From assembly GCF_000585355.1 (NCBI RefSeq), contig NZ_KK073873.1, positions 2,275,703 through 2,339,702 on the forward strand: DNA of 64,000 nucleotides, in the 5' to 3' direction. This document shows positions 19,721 to 28,322 of the stretch, in pieces; positions within the stretch are counted from its first letter, which is position 1; each line of letters starts with the position of its first letter. Origin of the DNA: Xylanibacter oryzae DSM 17970. GTDB lineage: Bacteria > Bacteroidota > Bacteroidia > Bacteroidales > Bacteroidaceae. Below the pieces are notes generated by a model. The model was not told where the DNA came from. It worked only from the letters and a program-made list of their open reading frames with translations, and made no database searches. A program made the position numbers and the translations under genes.

Positions 19721-19760
19721 TATAATACAGACACAAAGTCTCTGTATTATATTTATTTTT
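19721..19760 (+). terminator. Terminator of the ftsZ transcript
   Basis: TATAATACAGA at 19721-19731 pairs perfectly with TCTGTATTATA at 19741-19751, followed by a T-rich tract TTTATTTTTT. It abuts the stop codon of the convergent ferredoxin gene. Confidence 0.8.
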
Positions 19761-20529
19761 TATGAAAGTAATATTGTCCTTTATTTTTTGTACGGTTACC
19801 AAATTCAATAGCATGATGCGGGCAATGGTGATAGCAAGCAAAACAGGTAGTGCATAATCCATTATGCAACCATTCAGGTTCAATGCCTAAACCTCCTTTG
19901 ATATTATCTACAGGACAGATATCTGCACAGATACCACATTTCACACAACGGTTTTCTTCTACACGGAACGGGGTGTCTTTGACCATTTTTTCTACAAAAA
20001 AGGAACCAATCACTTTACTATTTATTATAGGCCAATGACTCTTATTTATGATACATAGGCCTTTCTTTCTAACAACGATATCCTGTGCAAGCAAATTTAA
20101 CTCTTTAACTCCTTTTTCTTTCTTTGCATCTCTCTTTTCCTTTTTATCAACATTCATAAAAGGAAAACCGACATAAGACTCGGGCATAATAAATGAGAAT
20201 ACGCTATCTGTCTGCAAACCTATTTCAGCGAGATCCTTATTTAAATATTCAAATGTAAGTCCTACATCATCACCACAGGTAGCAAGCGCATAACAGTAAT
20301 GGGCAGCTGCATCATCAATCCTCAATCGACGGATAAAATCACGTACTATGAAAGGAGGGCGCCAACCATGAACAGGAAAGCAAAATCCTATACGCTCATC
20401 AACTTCAACATTGAAATGACAGTCGCCTTCCAACACATCAGGGATGAATATCAATTTCTCATTAGTCAAGCTACTGACATATTCTGCAGCCCACTTAGTA
20501 TTACCTGTACCAGAAAAATAGAATATCAT
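19753..20529 (-). CDS. EFR1-family flavodoxin/ferredoxin fusion protein
   Basis: 258 residues. The N-terminal flavodoxin-like domain opens with FYFSGTGNTKWAAE, the phosphate-binding loop for FMN, and has FPVHGWRPP and YATCGDD-like ATCGDD segments. The C-terminal 70 residues carry two 4Fe-4S motifs: CVKCGICADICPVD and CTTCFACYHHCP. It is a cytoplasmic electron carrier or small redox enzyme; donor and acceptor are unknown. It is a single gene convergent with the ftsZ unit and divergent from comEC. Cysteine spacing is canonical, so both clusters should assemble. Confidence 0.88.
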   Translation of the reverse strand: MIFYFSGTGNTKWAAEYVSSLTNEKLIFIPDVLEGDCHFNVEVDERIGFCFPVHGWRPPFIVRDFIRRLRIDDAAAHYCYALATCGDDVGLTFEYLNKDLAEIGLQTDSVFSFIMPESYVGFPFMNVDKKEKRDAKKEKGVKELNLLAQDIVVRKKGLCIINKSHWPIINSKVIGSFFVEKMVKDTPFRVEENRCVKCGICADICPVDNIKGGLGIEPEWLHNGLCTTCFACYHHCPHHAIEFGNRTKNKGQYYFHKK

Positions 20530-20534
20530 AATTG

Positions 20535-20542
20535 CAAAAATA
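20535..20542 (-). promoter_or_regulatory. -7 box TATTTTTG for the EFR1-type gene
   Basis: Minus-strand TATTTTTG followed by CAAT only 6 bp from the ATG at 20529. This would give a nearly leaderless mRNA; another promoter further up is possible. Confidence 0.4.
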
Positions 20543-20575
20543 GCAATATTATTACTAATATCAAAATATTTTCGC

Positions 20576-20583
20576 TAATTTTG
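20576..20583 (+). promoter_or_regulatory. -7 box TAATTTTG for comEC
   Basis: TAATTTTG followed by CA, 28 bp upstream of the ATG at 20612. Confidence 0.6.
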
Positions 20584-20611
20584 CATACGCTTAAAAAATA
20601 ATCAATATATA

Positions 20612-22159
20612 ATGCAGCCAAACGGAAAAATTCAGTTATACCCCTTATTACGCATTGTATTGTTTTTTATTCTTGGTATCATTTCAGCCGATTGTATCGG
20701 AGCATCTTTTAAGCCTTCGCTTTGGTTGTCTTTTCTTATTGCATCATTAGTTTTATCATTGACGTCTTACAGAAAAGGGATTGTGCAGACTGTCTTTATA
20801 ATGTTAACCGCATTTATTTTAGGTGGATACATAACATGTGATAAAGAAGCACAACTAGACAGTAATATATATGATGCTTATCAGGATTATGAGGGTGTCG
20901 TTGTAAGCGAGCCAGTTATAAAGGAAAAAACAGTGTTGTGTGATATGATAATTACAAAAAGCCAACATTTATCAAATCCTATTAAAGTAAAATCTTGTTT
21001 TTTAAAAGATGATTATAGTAGCCGATTAAGTATTGGCGACGGCATATCTGCATATTCACGCTTGGAGAAGCCCAAGAACTACAAGAGATCCACCTTTGAT
21101 TACAAACGTTATCTCATGTACCATGAATATTCTGCACAAACATTCATTTATTATAAAGACTGGAAACAAAAAAGTATAAGTCTTACGAACCTGTCAATAC
21201 TCGAACGTACAGAGTTAGCTGCCATAAGATTTAGACAGCGTTTATTATCCAAATATAAAGCACACAACTTCAACGGACAAGTATATGCAATAATAGCAGC
21301 TATGACACTTGGCGACAAGTCAACTCTGTCTAAACAGACCAAAGACATATATTCTGTAACCGGCGCCTCACATGTATTAGCATTGTCGGGACTGCATCTA
21401 GGCATAATATACAGCATACTGACTATCTTAACATTCAAAAAGCAAAAGAAAATTTTAGGGCAAATCATCATCCTTATATCAATATGGTCTTTTACTATAC
21501 TTGTAGGCATGGCTCCATCTGTTGTACGTTCAGCCACAATGCTCAGTATCTGTTCAGTAAATGAAATATTGGGACGTAGCAAGTTTTCGCTTAACACCCT
21601 CGCATTAACAGCCTTAATAATGTTACTATGCAACCCATTAAACCTTTTCGATGTAGGATTCGAATTGTCTTTTATGGCTGTCTTGTCCATTCTTGTTTTT
21701 TACAGACCCATTTATAAGTGTGTAGACAAAAACTTTATTTCAAATCATTACTTTCTTAATTTAATATGGCAGATATCTGCAGTATCTATAGCAGCTCAAA
21801 TATGTACAGCTCCTCTGGTCTGCTATTACTTCGGACGTATATCATGCTATTTCATACTTACCAACCTTATTGTAATCCTCGCAGCAAACATAATCTTATG
21901 CTTCGGAATCGGATTGCTGACATTATCATTTATCCCTGTTTTAAACAATTTGATAGCTTTTGTTTTGAGTTACACAGTTAAAAGTTTAAATTCCACACTA
22001 TCATTTATTGCCAACATGCCAGGTTCATCAATAGATGGTCTGCAACCTTCATGCATCCAGATTATTATGGTATATATTATTATAATCTCAACATATATAC
22101 TAATAAGGTATGTAATAAAACTTCATCGTATAAGTCTTTATCTCGATAAAAATTCGTAA
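20612..22159 (+). CDS. ComEC/Rec2-family DNA-uptake channel protein, short form
   Basis: 515 residues, inner-membrane. An N-terminal DUF4131-like part (about 25-170) with two membrane segments and an extracytoplasmic beta-rich stretch is followed by the competence domain: AMTLGDKSTLSKQTKDIYSVTGASHVLALSGLHLG near 228-262, then VGMAPSVVRSATM and DVGFELSFMAVLSILVFY. These are the core ComEC signatures. The protein stops after the last membrane helices; the C-terminal metallo-beta-lactamase nuclease domain found in longer ComEC proteins is absent, and no frame after the stop restores it. It could import single-stranded DNA without its own nuclease, or serve another role. Confidence 0.85.
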   Translation: MQPNGKIQLYPLLRIVLFFILGIISADCIGASFKPSLWLSFLIASLVLSLTSYRKGIVQTVFIMLTAFILGGYITCDKEAQLDSNIYDAYQDYEGVVVSEPVIKEKTVLCDMIITKSQHLSNPIKVKSCFLKDDYSSRLSIGDGISAYSRLEKPKNYKRSTFDYKRYLMYHEYSAQTFIYYKDWKQKSISLTNLSILERTELAAIRFRQRLLSKYKAHNFNGQVYAIIAAMTLGDKSTLSKQTKDIYSVTGASHVLALSGLHLGIIYSILTILTFKKQKKILGQIIILISIWSFTILVGMAPSVVRSATMLSICSVNEILGRSKFSLNTLALTALIMLLCNPLNLFDVGFELSFMAVLSILVFYRPIYKCVDKNFISNHYFLNLIWQISAVSIAAQICTAPLVCYYFGRISCYFILTNLIVILAANIILCFGIGLLTLSFIPVLNNLIAFVLSYTVKSLNSTLSFIANMPGSSIDGLQPSCIQIIMVYIIIISTYILIRYVIKLHRISLYLDKNS

Positions 22160-22164
22160 TTTTG
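22157..22164 (+). promoter_or_regulatory. -7 box TAATTTTG for truA, overlapping the comEC stop
   Basis: TAATTTTG followed by CAAACG begins on the TAA stop codon of comEC, 27 bp before the truA ATG. Confidence 0.6.
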
Positions 22165-22190
22165 CAAACGATTTACATAAGTACATATCA

Positions 22191-22922
22191 ATGCAGCGCT
22201 ATTTCATAACATTCTGTTACGACGGAACCAACTACCACGGTTGGCAGATACAACCTAATGGCAATTCGATACAAGAAGAATTGCAACGGGCATTGTCTAC
22301 TATTCTGCGTCAGGATATAACTGTAGTTGGTGCAGGACGTACCGATACAGGTGTACATGCACACATGATGGTAGCCCACTTTAATATTGATAAAGAGATA
22401 GACTGTGTACAGACTGCATACAAACTAAATCGGCTATTGCCTCGGGACATAGCAGTAAGAAATGTCAAACCGGTTGCAGAGGATATGCACGCACGCTTTA
22501 GTGCCACATCTCGCACTTATCACTATTATGTACATACATCTAAGAACCCTTTCTTGAGAAAGTATTCGTGCGAGTTACATTATCAACTCGACTTTGATGA
22601 AATGAACAAAGCGGCGGAAATACTAATGGAATACAATGACTTCGGGGCATTCTGCAAGAGCCATACTGATGTAAAGACAACTCTATGCGATGTTACTACA
22701 GCCAAATGGATAAAAGTATCAGATGAAGATTGGTATTTCGAGATAACCGCAAACAGATTTCTACGCAACATGGTACGCGCTGTAGTAGGTACACTTGTTG
22801 AGGTTGGCAGACACCGCGCAAGTATTGATGATTTCCGAAAAATAATAGAAGGTAAAAAGAGAACAGAAGCTGGCGAGAGTATGCCAGCCAACGCACTGTT
22901 TTTAGAAGATATAAAGTATTAA
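22191..22922 (+). CDS. truA: tRNA pseudouridine(38-40) synthase
   Basis: 243 residues, normal for TruA. It isomerises uridines 38-40 in the anticodon stem of tRNA. The signature GAGRTDTGVHAHMMVAHF at about 46-63 includes the catalytic Asp in RTDTGVHA. The N-terminus FITFCYDGTNYHGWQIQPN and the C-terminal FLRNMVRAVVGTLVEVGR are also classic. It begins a run truA, EamA transporter, exonuclease with 4-7 bp gaps, probably one operon. Confidence 0.97.
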   Translation: MQRYFITFCYDGTNYHGWQIQPNGNSIQEELQRALSTILRQDITVVGAGRTDTGVHAHMMVAHFNIDKEIDCVQTAYKLNRLLPRDIAVRNVKPVAEDMHARFSATSRTYHYYVHTSKNPFLRKYSCELHYQLDFDEMNKAAEILMEYNDFGAFCKSHTDVKTTLCDVTTAKWIKVSDEDWYFEITANRFLRNMVRAVVGTLVEVGRHRASIDDFRKIIEGKKRTEAGESMPANALFLEDIKY

Positions 22923-22926
22923 ATAA

Positions 22927-23844
22927 ATGTGGTTAATATTAGCTTTCCTCTCAGCTGCTATGCTGGGATTTTATGATTCATTCAAAAAAGAGGCACTTAG
23001 AGACAATGCCGTTATTCCTGTATTGTTCCTCAATACTCTGTTTTCATCTTTAATATTTCTACCGTTCATTATTCTGAGTGCTAACACTCATTTACTTGAT
23101 GGCTCCATATTTCACGTGGCATCAGGTGGACTTGAAGTCCATAAGTATATACTATTAAAAAGTTGTATAGTACTTTCTAGTTGGATTTTTGGGTATTTCG
23201 GTATGAAACACTTGCCTCTTACTATCGTCGGACCAATCAATGCAACCCGCCCTATTATGGTACTTGTTGGTGCACTACTTGTATTCGGCGAGCACCTCAA
23301 CATTTATCAGTGGATTGGTGTTGCCCTTGCAGTGGCATCCTTCTTTATGCTCAGCAGAAGTGGCAAAAAAGAAGGTATCGACTTCAAACATAACAAATGG
23401 ATTTTATTTATTGTTTTGGCAGCTGTTCTTGGAGCTGTAAGCGGACTATATGACAAATATCTTATGGCACCTGTTCAAGATGGAGGCGTAGGACTTGATC
23501 GTATGATTGTTCAAAGTTGGTATAATATATATCAGTGCTTCATGATGCTTGCTATGTTAATTATTTTATGGTGGCCAAAACATAAAGAAACGACTCCTTT
23601 TCATTGGGATTGGTGCATAATATTCATAAGCATATTCCTCAGCACTGCCGATTTTGTATACTTTTACGCACTTAGTATTCCAGGAGCTATGATATCAATC
23701 GTATCAATGATACGCCGCAGTAGCGTTATAGTATCCTTCATGTTCGGAGCTGCAGTCTTCCACGAGAAAAATCTGAAGAGCAAAGTGGTAGATCTGGCAC
23801 TTGTTATGTTAGGTATGATGTTCCTGTATTTCGGTTCAAAATAA
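22927..23844 (+). CDS. EamA/DMT-superfamily inner-membrane transporter
   Basis: 305 residues with ten hydrophobic segments in two EamA halves. LPLTIVGPINATRPIMVLVGALLVFGEHLNIYQWIGVALAVASFF closes the first half, and ISIVSMIRRSSVIVSFMFGAAVFHEKNLKSK with a final LGMMFLYFGSK the second. Glu in GEHL and HEKN are the usual family positions. Relatives move small metabolites such as amino acids or nucleosides, but the substrate cannot be read from the sequence. It begins 4 bp after truA and ends 7 bp before the exonuclease gene. Confidence 0.85.
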   Translation: MWLILAFLSAAMLGFYDSFKKEALRDNAVIPVLFLNTLFSSLIFLPFIILSANTHLLDGSIFHVASGGLEVHKYILLKSCIVLSSWIFGYFGMKHLPLTIVGPINATRPIMVLVGALLVFGEHLNIYQWIGVALAVASFFMLSRSGKKEGIDFKHNKWILFIVLAAVLGAVSGLYDKYLMAPVQDGGVGLDRMIVQSWYNIYQCFMMLAMLIILWWPKHKETTPFHWDWCIIFISIFLSTADFVYFYALSIPGAMISIVSMIRRSSVIVSFMFGAAVFHEKNLKSKVVDLALVMLGMMFLYFGSK

Positions 23845-23851
23845 ATACTCT

Positions 23852-24349
23852 ATGAAAGACTTCGCAGCAATAGATTTTGAGACAGCCAATCAAGAGCATT
23901 CAAGTGTTTGTAGCGTTGGAGTGGTAATCGTAAAAGATAGGGAGGTCGTCAACGAAATATACCGTCTTATACGTCCTGAACCGGAATATTATTCGTATTG
24001 GAATACAAAAGTTCATGGACTAACTCTTGAAGATACCATGCAAGCAGACATTTTTCCTGACGTATGGAAAGATATTATGTCTGAAATAGAGGGTTTACCA
24101 CTAATAGCTCACAATGCACCTTTCGACGAAGGATGTCTTAAAGCAGTATTCAAGACATATCAAATGGACTATCCCAACTACGAATTTCATTGCACCTGTC
24201 GTGCTGCGCGGAGAGTTTTTGGTAAAGAATTGCCCAATCATCAGTTGCAGACAGTTGCTATGAGATGCGGATATGACCTAAGGCAGCATCATAACGCATT
24301 GGCAGATGCTGAAGCTTGTGCCGCAATAGCATTAAGGATATTAGATTAA
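23852..24349 (+). CDS. DEDDh 3'-5' exonuclease (DNA polymerase III epsilon-like)
   Basis: 165 residues, a stand-alone exonuclease domain. The metal-binding residues are visible: Asp8 and Glu10 in AAIDFETA, Asp in AHNAPFDEGCL, and the final His and Asp in HHNALADAEAC. It trims DNA or RNA 3' ends. The protein lacks the C-terminal tail of replicative epsilon subunits, so it is more likely a repair or RNA-processing nuclease. It is last in the truA run and is convergent with the acetyltransferase gene, with only 5 bp between stops. Confidence 0.88.
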   Translation: MKDFAAIDFETANQEHSSVCSVGVVIVKDREVVNEIYRLIRPEPEYYSYWNTKVHGLTLEDTMQADIFPDVWKDIMSEIEGLPLIAHNAPFDEGCLKAVFKTYQMDYPNYEFHCTCRAARRVFGKELPNHQLQTVAMRCGYDLRQHHNALADAEACAAIALRILD

Positions 24350-24354
24350 AATAT

Positions 24355-24912
24355 TTATTTTCCATTAAGTCGTTTCTTAACTACGGCAGGACAACCTGCG
24401 GCCATTGAATCATCCGGTATATCTTTTGTTACTACACTGCCTGCTGCAATAATGCAGCGATTACCAATCGTTACGCCTGGACAAACTACCACATTTCCTC
24501 CTAACCAGCAGTCTTCACCAATAGTTATAGGATAAGCTGTCTCTTTTTTTTCACGACGTTCTAAATAATCCATTGGATGCTGAGGAGTATAAAGTTGACA
24601 GTTAGGACCAATCAATGTATGTGATCCTATTCGTATGTATCCGCCATCCAAAAAAACGCAGTTATAGTTTACAAATACATGCTCGCCTAATATTATGCCA
24701 CTACCATGATCACAGTGGAATGGAGGGCACACTTTTGTTGTATAAGGAATATCAGGTATTAAATCTTCTATTACATCTCTATAGCCATTGTCAGCGATAT
24801 TCATAGTTTGCAATCTTGTACAAACTTTCTTTGCATGATCTAGGCTCTTATATATTTCAGGATCAGAGAAATAATACATTTCCCTATTACGCATCTTTTC
24901 AAATTCTGTCAT
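24355..24912 (-). CDS. Maltose/galactoside O-acetyltransferase-type hexapeptide enzyme
   Basis: 185 residues. The N-terminal Mac domain (FEKMRNREMYYFSDPEI) is followed by left-handed beta-helix hexapeptide repeats (GSHTLIGPNCQLYTPQHPMDYLERR, ITIGEDCWLGGNVVVCPGVTIGNRCIIAAGSVV). The conserved catalytic His sits in TPQHP. It transfers acetyl from acetyl-CoA to a sugar hydroxyl in the cytoplasm. The true acceptor is unknown. It is a single gene with its own promoter. Confidence 0.9.
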   Translation of the reverse strand: MTEFEKMRNREMYYFSDPEIYKSLDHAKKVCTRLQTMNIADNGYRDVIEDLIPDIPYTTKVCPPFHCDHGSGIILGEHVFVNYNCVFLDGGYIRIGSHTLIGPNCQLYTPQHPMDYLERREKKETAYPITIGEDCWLGGNVVVCPGVTIGNRCIIAAGSVVTKDIPDDSMAAGCPAVVKKRLNGK

Positions 24913-24953
24913 TCTTCTTTAACTTGCAAATTAAAAAATCTTATTCATACTTG

Positions 24954-24961
24954 CAAATATA
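24954..24961 (-). promoter_or_regulatory. -7 box TATATTTG for the acetyltransferase gene
   Basis: Minus-strand TATATTTG followed by CAAG, 42 bp from the start. A weaker TTAATTTG at 24927-24934 is closer and could be used instead. Confidence 0.5.
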
Positions 24962-25014
24962 GTATAATATTCTAAAATATGAGTTGTAACATGAATAAAA
25001 TAAAAATAAATTAT

Positions 25015-25022
25015 TATCTTTG
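25015..25022 (+). promoter_or_regulatory. -7 box TATCTTTG for the BI-1 family gene
   Basis: TATCTTTG followed by CGGG, 25 bp upstream of the ATG at 25048. Confidence 0.65.
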
Positions 25023-25047
25023 CGGGACATTTTAAGACTAAAAAATT

Positions 25048-25764
25048 ATGGAACAAGAAGAATTTATGAATCTGATAAGAGAAAAAGATGGATCTATGTC
25101 TATTGCTTTTCCTAAACTTATGAGAAAAGTATATGTATGGATGACACTGGCTCTCGTTATAACCGGTTTTACAGCCTATGGTATAGCAACAAGTCCTAAC
25201 CTCATAACTGCAATAGTAACTAACAGATTACTGTTTTGGGGACTAATAATTGCAGAGTTTGGCTTGGTAATAGGTCTGACATCAGCTATAAACAGACTTT
25301 CTCTGTCATCAGCAACCCTCATGTTTATACTTTTCTCTGTAGTCAACGGAGCAACATTATCATTTATATTCATGGCATATACCATGTCATCTATTGCCAA
25401 TGTATTTTTTATAACAGCAGGAACATTCGGAGTTATGGCATTTATAGGATATACTACTAAGACAGATCTTACGTCACTTGGTAAAATATTAATGATGGGA
25501 TTGATTGGATTAATTATTGCTACTGTAGTAAACGTATTCTTTATCAAAAGTTCCGGCTTTGATCTAATTGTAAGTTATATAGGCGTAGCAATATTTGTTG
25601 GTCTTACAGCTTATGACTCTCAGAAGATTAAAAAGATGCTGATGCAGTGTGATGATATGAGTGAAGGACCACAAAAGATAGCTCTGCTTGGAGCTTTGAG
25701 TCTTTACCTTGACTTTATAAATCTATTCTTATACCTTTTACGTATATTCGGAAAGAGAAACTAA
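25048..25764 (+). CDS. Bax inhibitor-1 (YccA/BsYetJ) family membrane protein
   Basis: 238 residues with seven hydrophobic helices. The family pattern is clear: MRKVYVWMTLALVITGFTAYG at the start, SLSSATLMFILFSVVNGATLSFIFMAY, the FGVMAFIGYTTKTDLTSLGKILMMGLIGLIIA stretch, and the end YDSQKIKKMLMQCDD with ALSLYLDFINLFLYLLRIFG. The two aspartates of the pH-sensing Ca2+ leak site of BsYetJ correspond to the Asp near the C-terminus. It sits in the inner membrane. It is a single gene with its own promoter and terminator. Confidence 0.92.
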   Translation: MEQEEFMNLIREKDGSMSIAFPKLMRKVYVWMTLALVITGFTAYGIATSPNLITAIVTNRLLFWGLIIAEFGLVIGLTSAINRLSLSSATLMFILFSVVNGATLSFIFMAYTMSSIANVFFITAGTFGVMAFIGYTTKTDLTSLGKILMMGLIGLIIATVVNVFFIKSSGFDLIVSYIGVAIFVGLTAYDSQKIKKMLMQCDDMSEGPQKIALLGALSLYLDFINLFLYLLRIFGKRN

Positions 25765-25785
25765 TTTAAATATTTATGACATAGA

Positions 25786-25820
25786 AGAGGTCTCAGAGAA
25801 TATTCTGAGACCTCTTTTTT
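25786..25820 (+). terminator. Rho-independent terminator of the BI-1 family gene
   Basis: AGAGGTCTCAGA at 25786-25797 pairs with TCTGAGACCTCT at 25804-25815, a perfect 12-bp stem, followed by TTTTT. Confidence 0.95.
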
Positions 25821-25862
25821 ATAAAAATATACCAGACGTATTGCTAATCCAAATATTATTAA

Positions 25863-25870
25863 TATCTTTG
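25863..25870 (+). promoter_or_regulatory. -7 box TATCTTTG for the MbfA-like gene
   Basis: TATCTTTG followed by TAAT, 55 bp upstream of the ATG at 25926. No clear Fur box was recognised by eye. Confidence 0.55.
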
Positions 25871-25925
25871 TAATTGTCGGTAAGATTAATATAATAACAC
25901 AAAACATAATTAGAGATAATATATT

Positions 25926-26783
25926 ATGACAGACAAAGAATTAAAAGAGTTTATTAATTTTCAGCAAGAAGAGCGCGATGCTGTTGAAATATACAAAAGA
26001 CTCGGCAACAGGGCAAAGTCGAATACAAATAGAGATGTCCTTTTGGAAATGTCTAAAGAAGAATATGGACATTATGATTTTATATCCAAATACACCGGTC
26101 GGCAATTGTCATACAATAAATTTAAGGTTTTCATAACATGTTTCCTTGCAAATATTTTCGGTTTAATGTTTGTACTTAAACTATTGGAAAAGGAAGAGGG
26201 GCTTACCGCCTCATCTTATGCAAACAATGAGACATTAGCCGCATTTGCCAAGACTGAAGACAAACATGAAGAACGCTTATTAAACATGATTGACGAACGA
26301 TTTCTGCAATATATGGGTTCTATTGTTCTGGGGCTCAACGACGCCCTTGTAGAATTTACAGGAGCATTAGCCGGATATACTTTGGCGTTAGGAAATTGCT
26401 CTATGGTTGCTCTCACCGGAAGCATCACAGGTATTGCAGCTGCATTAAGTATGGGGTCATCAGAATATCTCTCTACAAAGTCAGACGGAGGAACAAGTAA
26501 ACATGCTATACGCTCTGCATTATATACATTAAGCGCTTATCTGGTAACTGTATTTATACTGATTGCCCCTTATATCTGGATATCACGACCAATTATGGCT
26601 TCTTGTATAATGCTATTATTGGCTATAACCATCATAGCAGTGTTCAACTTCTATTATTCGGTAGTTCGTAATGAGAAATTCCATAAACGATTTGGAGAGA
26701 TGGCTCTAATAAGCCTTTCTGTTGCATTACTAAGTTTCGCAATTGGATATTTACTCAAGGAGTTTACCGGTATAGGTGGATAA
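25926..26783 (+). CDS. MbfA-like iron exporter: ferritin-like domain fused to VIT1/CCC1 membrane domain
   Basis: 285 residues. Residues 1 to about 125 form a rubrerythrin-like four-helix bundle: EERDAVEIYKRLG (Glu15/Glu16), EEYGH (Glu46 and His49) and, after a hydrophobic hairpin, EDKHEERLL give a paired Glu and ExxH di-iron pattern. The rest is a VIT1/CCC1 transporter: LGLNDALVEFTGALAGYTLAL, ITGIAAALSMGSSEYLSTKSD, and three more helices. Alphaproteobacterial MbfA with the same layout exports iron from the cytoplasm. The same role here is inference. It is a single-gene unit. Confidence 0.85.
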   Translation: MTDKELKEFINFQQEERDAVEIYKRLGNRAKSNTNRDVLLEMSKEEYGHYDFISKYTGRQLSYNKFKVFITCFLANIFGLMFVLKLLEKEEGLTASSYANNETLAAFAKTEDKHEERLLNMIDERFLQYMGSIVLGLNDALVEFTGALAGYTLALGNCSMVALTGSITGIAAALSMGSSEYLSTKSDGGTSKHAIRSALYTLSAYLVTVFILIAPYIWISRPIMASCIMLLLAITIIAVFNFYYSVVRNEKFHKRFGEMALISLSVALLSFAIGYLLKEFTGIGG

Positions 26784-26805
26784 TAAATTGAGCCATCTTA
26801 TAAAG

Positions 26806-26843
26806 AAAATAGCTATAGGTAGTATATTGCCTATAGCTATTTT
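26806..26843. terminator. Bidirectional terminator, 14-bp stem
   Basis: AAAATAGCTATAGG at 26806-26819 pairs exactly with CCTATAGCTATTTT at 26830-26843. A-rich and T-rich edges on both sides make it usable by the iron exporter gene on the plus strand and the thioredoxin/esterase gene (stop at 26846) on the minus strand. Confidence 0.9.
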
Positions 26844-26845
26844 TG

Positions 26846-28147
26846 TTATTTTATAAAAAACTTTGATGCTAAATCTGCTGCTCGATATGGGTTCTGTGAG
26901 AATCCATGGTCAAAACCATCTAGAATATCAAGTTCACTGTTCTTCCATATTTCATGATAACGCTCTCCATAAGTATAAGGCACTACTCTATCACCTGTGC
27001 CATGTATAATGCAGGCAGGACCTTGATATTTTGCAGCTGTCTCATATATAGGAAGTGAAAAGGCTGTCACAATATAATCGTGGCCTAATCTTAAACTTCC
27101 GAAAAGTTTTACTGATTCAGGAGGATCTAAAGGATCATACATAGCACCCATTGTGTTACCTCTTATTGCATCTTCACGAAGTACTGCTGCCGGGGCCATA
27201 AGGACTACTTTTGATATTTTATTGCCCAATTCACCGGCTGTCATACTTGCAACTACTCCACCTTGAGAGTGCCCTGCAAGATAAACACTATTTACATAAG
27301 GAAGAGAACTTACATATTCATATACTTTCTTGGCATCTTCTACCTCATTTGGCACTGTCATATCTTTAAAATCACCTTCGCTAGCACCATGTCCATTGAA
27401 ATCAAAACGTATAGAGGCTATTCCGTTAGCTTGCAAACTGTCACTGATAAGTTGTAGTAGTTGACCCTCCTTATTAGCTCCAAAACCATGCATAAGAATT
27501 GCCATTGGACAATGTTCGCCATCTTTTAGTTCTGGCTTCTGTATTATAGCAGCTAACTTGCCTTTTGAACCTTGTATCGTAACATTTTCCTTGCTACCTG
27601 ATATTTTTTTATTTGTAGATGTAATCTCTGTAAGTGTTCTTTCCAATTTATCAGAAAGTACTGTTCCAAGAATTACATTTCCATCTTTACCAATAAGGTA
27701 CATTGATGGAATCCACTGTACTCCAAAAGATTTTGATATTTCTGTATCATGAAATTTCTTTAGTTCACTGACTTGTGTATATGGTATACCATATTTAACA
27801 ACAGCATCAGCCCAGGCTTTGGCATCTGTATCAAAAGAAACGCCAACAAACTCTACGCCTCGTTTATGAAATTCATTATACATCCTAACAATATTAGGGG
27901 CGTCTTTACGACAATCAGGACACCATGAGGCCCAAAAGTCAAGAACTACATATTTACCTTTTAAACTACTAAGTTTGAAAGTTTTGCCTGTTGAAGTCTT
28001 CAATTTGAAATCAGGAGCATGAGTTCCTTTCTTCAGCAAATTTGTCGCATACTTGGTGTCTGCATCATTTAGCACAAATTGTGCCATCATTGGTATTGCC
28101 ATTGCCTGCACAATGAACAATAGAAAAATCTTACGTAAAGTTTTCAT
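26846..28147 (-). CDS. Secreted thioredoxin-like (TlpA) and alpha/beta-hydrolase fusion
   Basis: 433 residues with a signal peptide (MKTLRKIFLLF to AMA, cleavage near MAQ). Residues about 40-175 form a TlpA/ResA-type thioredoxin domain: APDFKLKTSTGK, then LDFWASWCPDC with redox Cys76 and Cys79, and the cis-Pro segment GVQWIPSMYLIG. Residues about 195-433 form an alpha/beta hydrolase with MHGFGANKEG (oxyanion side), nucleophile Ser294 in AGHSQGG, Asp386 in GTGDRVVP and His414 in GFDHGF. This hydrolase part resembles gut and rumen cinnamoyl/feruloyl esterases. It should act in the periplasm or outside. The joining of the two domains in one chain is unusual. It is a single gene with its own -7 box. 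Confidence 0.85.
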   Translation of the reverse strand: MKTLRKIFLLFIVQAMAIPMMAQFVLNDADTKYATNLLKKGTHAPDFKLKTSTGKTFKLSSLKGKYVVLDFWASWCPDCRKDAPNIVRMYNEFHKRGVEFVGVSFDTDAKAWADAVVKYGIPYTQVSELKKFHDTEISKSFGVQWIPSMYLIGKDGNVILGTVLSDKLERTLTEITSTNKKISGSKENVTIQGSKGKLAAIIQKPELKDGEHCPMAILMHGFGANKEGQLLQLISDSLQANGIASIRFDFNGHGASEGDFKDMTVPNEVEDAKKVYEYVSSLPYVNSVYLAGHSQGGVVASMTAGELGNKISKVVLMAPAAVLREDAIRGNTMGAMYDPLDPPESVKLFGSLRLGHDYIVTAFSLPIYETAAKYQGPACIIHGTGDRVVPYTYGERYHEIWKNSELDILDGFDHGFSQNPYRAADLASKFFIK

Positions 28148-28177
28148 ATATTATTTTAGTCATTAAAATTATATGTG

Positions 28178-28185
28178 CAAATATA
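28178..28185 (-). promoter_or_regulatory. -7 box TATATTTG for the thioredoxin/esterase gene
   Basis: Minus-strand TATATTTG followed by CACA, 31 bp upstream of the start at 28147. Confidence 0.6.
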
Positions 28186-28322
28186 GTAAAAGAATCTGTA
28201 TATTGTACTCTCTATTACTTATAATCTTTATAAACAATATAATATTATATTAATCTGTTAGATAATCGCTTATAGTTCGTTCATACAGATATTTGTTTTA
28301 TTCAATATTGTATTTATAGACT

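Noticed and set aside
22160..22190. Frameshifted remainder of ComEC
   Set aside because: The next gene is truA with its own promoter, and no nuclease-domain sequence follows in any frame.
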